From positions 1 through 64,000 of the forward strand of contig NZ_JJOY01000003.1 of the NCBI RefSeq assembly GCF_000979455.1: a stretch of 64,000 bases of DNA. The letters are read 5' to 3'. This stretch comes from Methanosarcina sp. 2.H.T.1A.6. Its GTDB lineage: Archaea; Halobacteriota; Methanosarcinia; Methanosarcinales; Methanosarcinaceae. A program made the translations under genes and the position numbers. Under the pieces are notes generated by a model, which saw only the letters and a program-made list of their open reading frames with translations, was not told where the DNA came from and did no database searches. Position 1 is the stretch's first letter; each line of letters begins with the position of its first letter. Shown piece by piece: positions 45,713-55,106 of this stretch.

Positions 45713-47536
45713 ATGAAAAATTTGTTATGTGTCACTCTATTATTATTTGCTTCTTTATTTATTTTCATATCAGATGCTTCAGCAACTGAAATAATTCTCG
45801 ACACCGAACACCACCACCTTGGTGATGATTTTAAAGAAGAATTAACACCGGCTGAACCGGAAAGTCTTGTTTACACAGGAACTTTTATCCTTAACTCTTC
45901 AGCGAATATCGAAAACGCAGAACTTATAGTGTCGGTCAAAAGTGTTGTTCCGGCATCAACAGACGAATTTTTAGATAAAGTGTACCTTAACGAGGTATAT
46001 GCAGGTGCCCTTAACGATTATATCCCGGCAGAAACTCCGGATTCCTCCGAAGTGGAAATCAAAATTCCTATACATCCAACTCTTTTTAATCCCGGGAATA
46101 ATACCCTGAAAATCATCTCCGGAAGTAATGCAGCCGGCAGTAATTATGACGATTTTGAGTTTCACGGGCTTTTGCTTCAAATAGAAGAAATCGAACCTGT
46201 AACCATAGAACCGCCTTTGAAAGTTGCCTGGACTTATGAATTGCCCTGGGAGCTCGGGTATGAGACACCTCCTGGGGTAACACTTGCTGCGGACGGCGTC
46301 CTCTATATTGCTAGAGAGGATTTTGGAGATGCTATTATTATAGCCGTGGATGCGGAAACAGGCGCCGTACTCTGGAGTAAAGAATGGGATGATAAACTAA
46401 GCGTTGACCTGGAGTATAAAGACGGAGTTTTGTTCGCCGTACACTCTTCAAATATTGATGCACTGGACGCAAAAACCGGGGAAATAGTGTGGAGTAAAGA
46501 ATATCCAAATACCCGCCGGGGCATACCCGTTGTATTTGGAAATACCCTGTTTATCAGTACGCCTTACGACAGGTATGTGTCTGCTATTGATGCGGAAAAC
46601 GGAGCTTTGAAGTGGGAGTATGGACTCAACATAAGCGATGCTGGAGCTAAAGGCTATGGTTATGAACTGTCAAGAGTTGTGACTAATGGAAATCTTGTGG
46701 TATTCGGATACCAGGAAAGACCTGATGATGAGGGCATAATTGCGCTCAATGCGCATACAGGAGATGTGGAATGGGAATTTGTCTATTTAGGCAAGGATTT
46801 ACGTCTCGAACCCTTCCTTTACAAAGACCTGATTTATGCTTCGAGACCGAGGAGTATTATTGCATTGTCTGTTGAATCCGGAGAAGAAGCCTGGAAAACA
46901 AACAACCGGGGGTTTGAGAATGTTGTTGAAGTAACAAATGGCAAATTATTTGTTGGTTATTCAAATCGTAGTGTCTTAAATGCTGAATCAGGTGAAATTC
47001 TGAATGAGTACTCCGATTCAAATGTGAGTTTTTTCAAAGCTGTGATTAGCGATAAATTCATATACTGTACGGATTCGAGCAGTATACAATTTTTTGATTC
47101 CAGCACCGGGGAACTCGTATGGAGCAGTAGCAGAATAAAAGGATACGATGTCTCGAAGCCCTTACTTTACAAAGACAAATTATACCTCGTTTCAACTGAG
47201 GGAACACTGTATGCTTTTGAACATGGAGAAGAAGGTATGTTCTTTACAAAGGGCCTCGAGAGTTCTGCATCCATTTATTTCCCCAAGATCGCCATTGCTG
47301 CAATGCTAATCCTGTTGTTAATACTTCTGATAAAAATAAAAGACAGGGCCCTTGTCTTTGGCTCCTGGCTAATAGCTCTTACGGGAGTTATTTTTCTATC
47401 TATTAAAGCCTTAGAACCTTATAGTGCCGGACTTGGATTCGGATTCTTTGTTGCTTTTGCCTATCTGTCTATGTTTGTAATCCTTATTGCCGGAATTGCG
47501 TTTCTTGCTTATGGGCTCCGGAAGAGAAAAAAGTGA
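45713..47536 (+). CDS. secreted and membrane-anchored PQQ-like beta-propeller protein
   Basis: 607 residues from ATG at 45713. Signal peptide (CVTLLLFASLFIFISDASA), a beta-sandwich-like domain to about residue 160, then a beta-propeller of BamB/PQQ type with blades such as DAETGAVLWSKEW, DAKTGEIVWSKEYP, DAENGALKWEYGL, NAHTGDVEWEFVYL and DSSTGELVWSSSR. The C terminus has three membrane helices and a basic end GLRKRKK. Probably displayed on the outer face and involved in protein interaction or assembly; substrate unknown. Confidence 0.85.
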   Translation: MKNLLCVTLLLFASLFIFISDASATEIILDTEHHHLGDDFKEELTPAEPESLVYTGTFILNSSANIENAELIVSVKSVVPASTDEFLDKVYLNEVYAGALNDYIPAETPDSSEVEIKIPIHPTLFNPGNNTLKIISGSNAAGSNYDDFEFHGLLLQIEEIEPVTIEPPLKVAWTYELPWELGYETPPGVTLAADGVLYIAREDFGDAIIIAVDAETGAVLWSKEWDDKLSVDLEYKDGVLFAVHSSNIDALDAKTGEIVWSKEYPNTRRGIPVVFGNTLFISTPYDRYVSAIDAENGALKWEYGLNISDAGAKGYGYELSRVVTNGNLVVFGYQERPDDEGIIALNAHTGDVEWEFVYLGKDLRLEPFLYKDLIYASRPRSIIALSVESGEEAWKTNNRGFENVVEVTNGKLFVGYSNRSVLNAESGEILNEYSDSNVSFFKAVISDKFIYCTDSSSIQFFDSSTGELVWSSSRIKGYDVSKPLLYKDKLYLVSTEGTLYAFEHGEEGMFFTKGLESSASIYFPKIAIAAMLILLLILLIKIKDRALVFGSWLIALTGVIFLSIKALEPYSAGLGFGFFVAFAYLSMFVILIAGIAFLAYGLRKRKK

Positions 47537-47910
47537 AAAGAGAAATGGAAAAAATATAGAATCAGAATACAAAACGGAAGTTGCTATTGATCGTGAATGA
47601 TGTTAAAGCATTTCTCGTACATGGCATTTTATAGTAATATATTTATAATCAGAGTATAAAATGTCCACAATTATTTTTGTTTTCGTTTTTGTTGGCATAA
47701 GCGAAAGCATGTTACTTCAGATTGGAATTCAGTCGTGAATCTAACCTCAATATGGGATTGGTACTGTATTTTTGCGAGAATATAGATAGGGGTCAGGATA
47801 TTCAGGTAAGATCCCTTCAAATAAACTATGGGAATAATAATAAAGTGATAAGGATGTTTGGAAAACCTGATAGTTCAATTTATCTTATTCAGGGGAACGG
47901 GGAATAAACA
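47537..47910. other. spacer before the ABC operon
   Basis: About 370 AT-rich bases with a TATA-like AGTAATATATTTATAAT at about 47632-47648. A 61-codon frame with TTG start at 47722-47907 has no recognisable domain, though it ends next to the ABC gene; it is not called. Confidence 0.4.
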
Positions 47911-48777
47911 ATGGAAATTGAAATTAAAAACCTGTCAAAAGCATACGGACCGGAAAAATCCGTGCTTTCAGGAATCAATCTCGAGCTTCGGCCTCCTTCC
48001 ATGGTGGGATTAATAGGGCCAAACGGGGCAGGAAAGACCACCCTTATGAAAATCCTTGTCAGGCAGCTCCTTGCATCGGCCGGGTCAATAAAAATAGACG
48101 GAATGGACATAGGCAAAAGCGAGAATTACCTTAAGAACCGGCTTGGATATCTGCCCCAGGAGTTCGGCCTTTATGAGGAACTAACCGTATACCAGTTCCT
48201 GGATTATATGGCGCTTTTAAAAGGTCTCGGCCCCGAAAAAAAAGAGCGGATTGAAAGCTGCATAGAAAAAACCGGGCTTTCCGAGAAGCAAAATACCAGA
48301 ATAAAGACTCTCTCAGGGGGGCAGAAGCAGAGGGTTGGAATTGCACAGGCGCTTTTAAACGATCCCGAACTTCTGATCGTCGACGAGCCTACTGTGGGCC
48401 TTGACCCGGCTGAGAGGGTCAGATTCCGAAATCTCCTGGCCGAAAACGCTAACCACAGGCTTGTACTCCTCTCAACTCACATTATTGAAGACGTAGAATC
48501 GATCTGCAACCGGCTGATTGTCCTGAACAGGGGTGAAATCCTCTTTGACGGAAACCCGGTGGAACTGATTAAAAAGGCTGCAGGGCATGTGGGCATACTT
48601 GAATCTGGTTGTGAAGCTGGTCAGGATATCGAAAAGGATTGCATAGTGACTTCAAGGCTTATAACAGAAACCGGAGCCCAGTACAGAGTTGTCGGAGATA
48701 AGCTTCCTTCAGGCATAAAGCCCATGACCCCTTCTCTTGAAGATGCTTATATGTATCTGATTACACAGAACGGATGA
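47911..48777 (+). CDS. ABC transporter ATP-binding protein
   Basis: 288 residues. Walker A GPNGAGKTT near residue 37, Q-loop YLPQEFGLYEELTV, signature TLSGGQKQRVGIAQAL and Walker B LLIVDEPTVGLDP are all intact. The type (ABC-2, CcmA/NatA-like with YEELTVYQFLDYMA) couples to exporters. GGGGAA precedes the ATG. Its stop overlaps the next gene, whose product is a membrane protein fused to a peptidase; the three genes make one exporter. Confidence 0.93.
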   Translation: MEIEIKNLSKAYGPEKSVLSGINLELRPPSMVGLIGPNGAGKTTLMKILVRQLLASAGSIKIDGMDIGKSENYLKNRLGYLPQEFGLYEELTVYQFLDYMALLKGLGPEKKERIESCIEKTGLSEKQNTRIKTLSGGQKQRVGIAQALLNDPELLIVDEPTVGLDPAERVRFRNLLAENANHRLVLLSTHIIEDVESICNRLIVLNRGEILFDGNPVELIKKAAGHVGILESGCEAGQDIEKDCIVTSRLITETGAQYRVVGDKLPSGIKPMTPSLEDAYMYLITQNG

Positions 48778-48788
48778 AGGAGCGTAAA

Positions 48789-51065
48789 ATGGCAGACAAA
48801 ACTCCTTTTTTAGCAGGATTTTCCTTTCTGTTCAATGAAATCAGGCTGATTTCCAGATCAAAGCTGACACTGATATCCATATTCTTGACGGTTCTGGCTA
48901 CAGTGCTGGGGCTGAATGATATCGATTATACGAATGAACGCAGTTTGGTAGGGCTGGCAAAAACTTCTTTTACCGTAACCCTCGGTCCTGCACAATACGC
49001 AGCTATAACCGGTTCCCTTCTCTTTGCAGTGCTCACACTTATACTGCTCAGCAAGGACCACCGGCATAACAGCAAGGACATTTTGAATACATCCTGTAAT
49101 TATTCTCAGCTGCTGGTGTTCCGTACAGCAGCAATTCTCTTTTACGGAATTTTTACAGTAGTGCTGGGGTCAATTGCCTTATATGCAGTCCAGGTTTTTG
49201 TCCTCAAAATTGCCTTTGATCCTGTAGTTTCTCTCTCCGGTCTACTGGTAATTACGCTTGCAGGAATCTTTTTTACAGTTCTGATTTGCAGTGGACTCTA
49301 CCTGATCACGGAAGATCTGGATATTTCTTTTCTCATATACTGTATTCTTTTTTTCATGAGTATAGGCAGTTCAAATTACCTTTTAATGTGGGTCCGGGCT
49401 CCGGTAGTCATGTATTCGGACTTCGGCGGAATCCTCCCGGTTTTTAAGCTTGTTCTCTACAACAGGCTTTTCTGGATTTTTGTTTCCACCGGAATTTTTA
49501 CCTTCGGGCTGCTGTGCAGAAGACGATATGAATCAAATTTGAGCTTGTCTTTGAAGCTCAATGCAAAGCAGTTCTGGATTCCTGTTCTGGTCCTGCTGCT
49601 TCTGGGCGCTTCTCTTTTTGTCTATATCAACGAACCCTATATTAACCGAAATGACAGTGTATTCAAAACCGAACTTAAGGCAAATGAAAATGTAAAATTA
49701 ACTAATGTTTACTCGAATGTTCAGTTCTTTCCTGTAAACCAGAGCCTTTCGGCCAGGGTACTCTATGAATTTGAAAAAGAATCGGGTACTGAATACATTG
49801 ATTTTATCACAAATTCAGGGCTTCATATAAAAAAACTTACTGTAAATGGAGTTGAGGCTCCCAATTCCTTAAAGAGTATAAAGGGAACGGATAAGGTACG
49901 TTTGGAAGTCCCTGCCGAATCAAGGAACGTTACCATAGATATTAGCTACGCAGGCAAGCTCAAATATCCTTCTTCAATCGGCTTTCCCGGTTATATCTCA
50001 AAGGAGAGTATATACCTGCTGGAAAACTCACACTGGATTTTCGAACCCCTGACCGGTTCAAAAGATATGATAGAGATAAAGGGTTCTGTCACGGCTCCGA
50101 AGAACCTGGTAATGGTCGTTCCCGGGGAATTAACAGGAGTTCTGGAAGAGCACGGCCGAAAAACCTGGGAATACAGTGCCCTTTCCAATGATTTTTCACC
50201 CGGAGTCTTTGCAGGGAACTACGAAGTAAAAAAGATGCTGGCTGGCAGTACTGAGATCGAGTTCTATTACAGTCCAAAACACAGGGCGTATATAGAAGCC
50301 CTTGGGATTGAAAACTATTTAATAAATATTGTTTCCTATTATGAAAAAAACATAGGCGTCTATCCGTATCAGGAATACCCTTTAAAAATAGTAGAAAGTT
50401 CTATCTACAAAACCGGCGGGCATTCCACCCTGAATATCGTAACGGTTTCAGAATATGTGTTTAACAGAGAACTGGACAGGGAAATTGGAGGAGATTCAGA
50501 TGGCTTTTCCCCTGATCTCACATCTCTTAAAGACATCACCTTTGTTGGAGATATGGACCTGTTAGCCCATGAAATCGCTCATCAGTGGTGGGGAACAGGA
50601 GTTTTCGTGGAGGAAAATCCCCCCTGGTCGTCGGAAGGGCTTGCAGATTACCTGGCCTACAAATACGTAACAGAAGAGTTTGGTTCCTATGCATCGGGAT
50701 ATATCCTGGCAATGTGGAAAGGCGGGGTAGATTCCATGGAAAACAGTTATTACTATGCGAATCCGAAAATGCTGGAAAACCTGCCTGAAAAACAGAGACA
50801 AAAGTATGAAATGGAAACTCGAAAAATAGAACTCTATTCCCAGATGCCTATGCTCTTGCTGAGAGCCGAAGAGCTGCTCGGGGAAGAGTCATTTTTTATA
50901 AAGTTATCGGATATTTATGCGGAGTACAGGTTTAAATCCCTCTCTTATGAAGAATTCCTGTCTTCAACAGGTCTGAGTGAAGTCGATCTTGATGAGGACC
51001 CGGTAAAGGGGAAAGAAACGGGGACAAAAGAAACAGCAGAAAGGGAGGCGGTTTTCGATGAATAA
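48789..51065 (+). CDS. ABC-2 permease fused to an M1-type (gluzincin) peptidase domain
   Basis: 758 residues. The start at 48789 is preferred because AAGGAG lies six bases upstream; ATG at 48774 would overlap the ATPase gene by four bases. The N-terminal 260 residues hold about six membrane helices. The rest is an external domain like aminopeptidase N: GGHSTLNIV, then HEIAHQWWG with the third zinc ligand Glu in SSEGLADY, exactly 18 residues after the second His, as in gluzincins. Such fusions are known in bacterial ABC exporters, where the role is unclear. It could trim exported peptides. Confidence 0.88.
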   Translation: MADKTPFLAGFSFLFNEIRLISRSKLTLISIFLTVLATVLGLNDIDYTNERSLVGLAKTSFTVTLGPAQYAAITGSLLFAVLTLILLSKDHRHNSKDILNTSCNYSQLLVFRTAAILFYGIFTVVLGSIALYAVQVFVLKIAFDPVVSLSGLLVITLAGIFFTVLICSGLYLITEDLDISFLIYCILFFMSIGSSNYLLMWVRAPVVMYSDFGGILPVFKLVLYNRLFWIFVSTGIFTFGLLCRRRYESNLSLSLKLNAKQFWIPVLVLLLLGASLFVYINEPYINRNDSVFKTELKANENVKLTNVYSNVQFFPVNQSLSARVLYEFEKESGTEYIDFITNSGLHIKKLTVNGVEAPNSLKSIKGTDKVRLEVPAESRNVTIDISYAGKLKYPSSIGFPGYISKESIYLLENSHWIFEPLTGSKDMIEIKGSVTAPKNLVMVVPGELTGVLEEHGRKTWEYSALSNDFSPGVFAGNYEVKKMLAGSTEIEFYYSPKHRAYIEALGIENYLINIVSYYEKNIGVYPYQEYPLKIVESSIYKTGGHSTLNIVTVSEYVFNRELDREIGGDSDGFSPDLTSLKDITFVGDMDLLAHEIAHQWWGTGVFVEENPPWSSEGLADYLAYKYVTEEFGSYASGYILAMWKGGVDSMENSYYYANPKMLENLPEKQRQKYEMETRKIELYSQMPMLLLRAEELLGEESFFIKLSDIYAEYRFKSLSYEEFLSSTGLSEVDLDEDPVKGKETGTKETAEREAVFDE

Positions 51066-51816
51066 GCCCTCAACAAATAATTTCCCTAACCTGTTGAGAG
51101 TCTTGAAATATGAAGTTTTGAGGCTGGCATATAATAAAAAATATTTTTACATGGTACTCATCGAGTTGCTATTTGCCTGTTACATCCTTGTGAGCTTTGT
51201 ATCAGGCGGAACAGACGGGACCGCTCCTTTCTCAAAATGGACGTATTCGGGATTTCTCTCTCTTATAGGGCCACTTTTATCAGTTATCCTTATCCTTCTC
51301 TGCATGTCCGTTTTTTCGGAAAAGGAAGTTGCGGTTCGAAATATAATATTTTCGACCCCGCTTTCCGAGCCAAAATATTATCTGCTAAAAGCTTCGGCAA
51401 TCACGGCTGTTTTCGTATTTGCTGCTTCTTTGCCGATTTTATTGAGCTTTGTGTATTATGCCCATTACTTTAATTTCTACGCTTATGCTGAGTTCACGCT
51501 TCCCTTACTGTTATTTCTGTTGCCTTCCCAGATCTTTGTACTGGGGCTTGCCCTAACGGCCGGGAGAGTCCATTCCAGACTGCTTTACCCTCTTTTGCCT
51601 CTTGTGCTGTTTCTGGGATTTTTTAATCCGAGATTTCCTGCATGGATTGACCTGTTTGGGAATAATTTTCTTTCGTGGCCCCTGAGATGGCATCTGGGGG
51701 TCATGGAGGGTCAAATACCCTATATTCTGCCTGATGATTTCCTCTACAGTAGACTGGCTTTTGTATTTATGGGTATCTTTCTGCTTGTACTTGCCTGTAG
51801 AATATCCAAAACTTGA
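51058..51816 (+). CDS. ABC-2 type permease
   Basis: 252 residues with six membrane helices and no soluble domain. It opens with a cytoplasmic helix (LRVLKYEVLRLAYNKKYF), has SEKEVAVRNIIFSTPLSEPKYYLLKAS after the second helix, and ends in a helix VFMGIFLLVLACRI. This is the normal ABC-2 permease layout. It overlaps the upstream fusion gene by eight bases. It probably pairs with that protein as a heterodimeric channel driven by the ATPase at 47911. Confidence 0.88.
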   Translation: MNKPSTNNFPNLLRVLKYEVLRLAYNKKYFYMVLIELLFACYILVSFVSGGTDGTAPFSKWTYSGFLSLIGPLLSVILILLCMSVFSEKEVAVRNIIFSTPLSEPKYYLLKASAITAVFVFAASLPILLSFVYYAHYFNFYAYAEFTLPLLLFLLPSQIFVLGLALTAGRVHSRLLYPLLPLVLFLGFFNPRFPAWIDLFGNNFLSWPLRWHLGVMEGQIPYILPDDFLYSRLAFVFMGIFLLVLACRISKT

Positions 51817-51933
51817 GTTTCGCCGTCTCTTCCTATAGAGCTTGTCCCGGCAAAGAAAGTGTACGGCCCCAATTTCATGGGTGTGTTTGATAAAGTTAAT
51901 GGGCAGTGCTTGAGCAGCTCTTGAGCAGGGTTA

Positions 51934-52775
51934 TTAATGCGAGCTGCCCAAGATTTTCCTGACTTTCAGGAACCTCATAGTACGGCGCTCTCTTTCAGTC
52001 TCGACAAGCCCGGCTTTTGCCGGTTTGAGCAGGCGGGAATAGAGAAACATATCCCCTGCAAGGTTGTATTCCTCCGAGAGTTTACCAAGCATTTCCCTGA
52101 TAACTCTTGCCGCGCTGACCCAGGTTTCAGGCACACTTTCAAGGATTTTTTTCGTCAAAAAGATCGGGGTTTATGGCATACAGCTGCCCTCTTCAGAGAG
52201 TCCGAAGAGGCCTGTTATCTTTTTTCAGCTCCTCCCGGATGTGCAGGTAATAAGCGAGTTATTCTTCCGTTAAGCGCCTTGCCTTTTTTTCCCGGATAGG
52301 AGCCACTCCGGCCGTAATTCCTCAAGGGAGATCGGGACTACACGCTCGAGTTTCCCATTTTCATGAACAATGTCAAGGCCCTCGGTGAGGTCAACAACAA
52401 GGAGTTCGGAAGGATTTTTTCCCCAGGAAAACAGTTCCAGGAATCCCGTATATTCAATAACGGACCTGCGGGTAAACCAGATGATCATTTCGGCTTCGGT
52501 TTCAGATACCTGCTTCCAGAAATCTTTCACCCGGTTCCAGAACATTTCGGCTTCGGGAGATTGGGTCATGTAGGCTGCTTCGTCTTCCATTTCTGCAAAA
52601 AGGGATTCAAAATATTTTTCCTCTTTTCCAGGTCATATGGGGAGATCGGGCCGAGGCTCAGGTCATCCGGAAGGGCAAGGACATTTTCCCCGGGATTGCC
52701 ACGGAGAACAAATTTCAAGGAGCCCCACGCCGATTCGGTGAAGATTATATGAACTGTTTTGGTTGTCATTTTCAA
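51934..52775 (-). pseudogene. DUF1835/DUF3658-type gene broken by several lesions
   Basis: Read on the - strand, three separate frames together make one protein. The first (52566-52775) has the DUF1835 start VHIIFTESAWGSLK and LPDDLSLGPISPYD. The second (52270-52590) continues with WNRVKDFWKQ, WFTRRSVIEYTGFLEL and ISLEELRPEWLLSGKK. The third (51934-52158) ends with VSAARVIREMLGKLSEEYNLAGDMFLYSRL. Between the last two, RRLTEE, an in-frame TAA, then LAYYLHIREELKKDNRPLRTL leads to another frameshift. At least three frameshifts and one stop are needed, so it is inactive, unless the sequence has errors. Confidence 0.85.
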
Positions 52776-52984
52776 GCACCATGTTTTTGAGAGAATTATT
52801 TAAGTGAGGTGGTGAATAGACAGGATTTTTTAATGGATAATAGGCTTACTTACATAAAAAAATGTAGTAGTGAAAAAATATATTTCACCTCCATTTTTCA
52901 AATATGCTGGCTTAGGAAGGTGTTTATGGGAAGATGAAGCGGATTTTACAATTCTATATTTAGCCGAAGGAAAACCTCAAATAT

Positions 52985-53021
52985 TAGTTAGACGATCTAA
53001 CTAGTTAGTCTGGCTAACTAA
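52985..53021 (+). promoter_or_regulatory. MarR-type operator with overlapping palindromes
   Basis: Three linked palindromes: GTTAGACGATCTAAC (52987-53001), CTAACTAGTTAG (52997-53008) and GTTAGTCTGGCTAAC (53004-53018). A TATA-like TCTATATTTAG at about 52953-52963 would put the start of transcription inside the operator, so a bound dimer would block the promoter of the MarR-MATE operon. Confidence 0.75.
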
Positions 53022-53052
53022 ATCCCACTAATCTCATTAATGGAGAGCAAAA

Positions 53053-53481
53053 ATGGCAATCTCTCAGTTTTTTGAAAAAATTGACCGATATTATCAAAAA
53101 AATTTAAAAGAATATGAATTTTCAGAGGAATACAGTGATATCAGCTTCAATACCTTCCTCTACCTCAGGAAAATAAATTCCCTGGGCAATCCCACAATAT
53201 CCGAACTGGCAAAGGCCATGGAGGTCAGTAAACCTTCTGCAAGTAACATGGTCTCTAAAATGACGGAAAAAGGCCTGGTAGAAACAGGGGCTTCTCCGAA
53301 AGACGGAAGAGTTTGCCTTCTAAGGCTTACCGATAAAGGGAAAAAGGTAGTTGAGATTGAAAACGGGGCTGACATGAAGTTTTTCGAAAAAGTCCGGGAA
53401 ATCTTGGATGATGAAGAACTTGAGGTTCTGGAGAAGATTTTTGAGAAAATCGCCGCCGGTCTGGAAGAGGAAAATGCATGA
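53053..53481 (+). CDS. MarR-family transcriptional regulator
   Basis: 142 residues; GGAGAG lies about six bases before the ATG. A winged-helix MarR fold: NPTISELAKAMEVSKPSASNMVSKMTEKG as the helix-turn-helix, then the wing ASPKDGRVCLLRLTDKGKKV. Probably represses its own operon through the palindromic site just upstream and is released by a small ligand. The MATE exporter gene overlaps its stop by four bases (ATGA). Confidence 0.92.
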   Translation: MAISQFFEKIDRYYQKNLKEYEFSEEYSDISFNTFLYLRKINSLGNPTISELAKAMEVSKPSASNMVSKMTEKGLVETGASPKDGRVCLLRLTDKGKKVVEIENGADMKFFEKVREILDDEELEVLEKIFEKIAAGLEEENA

Positions 53482-54878
53482 CCGATGAGCAGGAAATGAG
53501 GGATGCAAGCATCGGGAAGCTGTTCCTGAAATTCGTATTCCCTACAACCATCGGGTTGATCGTTGTGGGAATCCAGGGAGTTATTGACGGTTTATTTATC
53601 GGAAACGCCGTGGGTGATCAGGGACTGGCAGGGGTGACCCTTGCGTTTCCCGCGCTTATTGCCATAGCCGCAGCAGGTCACATGATAGGAATCGGGGCAT
53701 CAAGCCTTGTAGCCCTGGCCCTTGGCAGGGGAGATCAAAAGCGGGCTCATCGACTTGTGCATAATGCTTTTCCCCTGCTCCTGCTTGCGGGAATAGGGCT
53801 TACCGTCTTCGGGCTAACCTTCTCGGATTCCTACCTCCGGCTGCTGGGAGCTTCCGGCCCGGTCTTTGCCATGGCCGATGACTATCTCAGGATTCTTTTT
53901 GCAGGATCGGTATTCCTGCTCCTGGCAATCGCCCTCGATCCCCTGGTCCGAAACGACGGAAGACCCGGCCTTGCCATGTTATGTATGGTTGTGGGTGTTG
54001 GCGTAAATCTCGGGCTAGATTACCTCTTCATCGTACGCATGGGCATGGGAATTCCGGGAGCTGCCACTGCCACCGTAATCGCGTTTTCCCTTTCCGGAAT
54101 CCTGTTGTCGCTCTACCTTTTCAGCAGGTGGGCCAATCTGAGGCTAAAACCCCGGGCTTTTTGCCTGGAGACGGGAGTTATTCTCGAGATCATAAAGGCA
54201 GGCCTTCCGTCCTTTGCAATTCAGTTTTCAACCTTCTTCCTGCTCTTTGCAAACAATTACATGCTGCTCAGGTACGGATCGGCCCTTGCGGTTTCAGGCT
54301 ACGGTATCATAGGATATGCCTTCTCGATCTTCTCCCTTATCTTTGAAGGAATCGCGGTTGGCACCCAGCCAATAATCGGATTCAATTACGGAGCCCGCTG
54401 TTACTCCCGGGTTGCAGGAACCCTGAAGCTGGCTGCGATTTCCTGCATTGGAACCGGAGCATGCGGATTTCTCTTTCTCTCAGTATATCCGGAACAGGTT
54501 ATCCGTATCTTCAACCACGACAGCCCCGAACTCCTGGCAATTACCCTCAACGGCATGGGGATTTTCATTTTTGCCCTCCTTGCCCAGGGAACGGTCATGC
54601 TGGGTTCGGTATATTTCCAGGCCATAAACAGGGTCAGAACTTCCCTTTTCATCCAGCTAGGAAAAGTATTTCTTTTCCTCCTCCCCTTGCTCTGGATTTT
54701 GCCCTCCTCCCTGGGCATTGATGGGGTCTGGCTCGCAACCCCTGCTGCGGAATTCCTGATGCTTGTGGTTGTACTGGGCTTGCTCTGGAGGGAATTTGAT
54801 TTTCTCAGGAGCAGAAAAACTGTAAGTGAGGAAGGCCACTGCCCTGTTTCTGAGATAGTATTAACTCCCAACGACTAA
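53478..54878 (+). CDS. MATE-family multidrug efflux protein
   Basis: 466 residues with 12 membrane helices. The first half opens IGKLFLKFVFPTTIGLIVVGIQGVIDGLFIGNAVGDQGLAGVTLAFP, followed by GIGASSLVALALGRGDQKRA; the second half has GIAVGTQPIIGFNYGAR, a MATE signature. It exports cationic or toxic compounds with a Na+ or H+ gradient. Cotranscribed with the MarR gene, the usual local regulation. Substrate unknown. Confidence 0.93.
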   Translation: MTDEQEMRDASIGKLFLKFVFPTTIGLIVVGIQGVIDGLFIGNAVGDQGLAGVTLAFPALIAIAAAGHMIGIGASSLVALALGRGDQKRAHRLVHNAFPLLLLAGIGLTVFGLTFSDSYLRLLGASGPVFAMADDYLRILFAGSVFLLLAIALDPLVRNDGRPGLAMLCMVVGVGVNLGLDYLFIVRMGMGIPGAATATVIAFSLSGILLSLYLFSRWANLRLKPRAFCLETGVILEIIKAGLPSFAIQFSTFFLLFANNYMLLRYGSALAVSGYGIIGYAFSIFSLIFEGIAVGTQPIIGFNYGARCYSRVAGTLKLAAISCIGTGACGFLFLSVYPEQVIRIFNHDSPELLAITLNGMGIFIFALLAQGTVMLGSVYFQAINRVRTSLFIQLGKVFLFLLPLLWILPSSLGIDGVWLATPAAEFLMLVVVLGLLWREFDFLRSRKTVSEEGHCPVSEIVLTPND

Positions 54879-55036
54879 AGAAGGCTTCCATGCCCCCTGC
54901 GAACACTGCCTTCAGAACTCCCCGAATGCGGAATTCAAGGACCCAGACGTCAAGGGGGCAAAAACCTCTCGATTGCGTTGAGTGCGGGTGGGCACGTTTT
55001 GGGAAACCGGCGGCTGCCCTGGCTAAAAAGAGTAGA

Positions 55037-55064
55037 GGGCTGCCTTACTTAGCAGCCCTTTTTT
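55037..55064 (+). terminator. terminator of the MarR-MATE operon
   Basis: GGGCTGC pairs with GCAGCCC around an 8-base loop and six T follow at once. It lies about 160 bases after the MATE stop codon and before the 3' end of truD, which faces it. Confidence 0.75.
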
Positions 55065-55106
55065 CCTGACGCCTGATTTTCCTGACGCCCGGCTCGTTTT
55101 GAGTTC

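Noticed and set aside
47722-47907. 61-codon frame before the ABC ATPase gene
   Set aside because: TTG start without clear leader and no domain; more likely the leader of the ABC operon.
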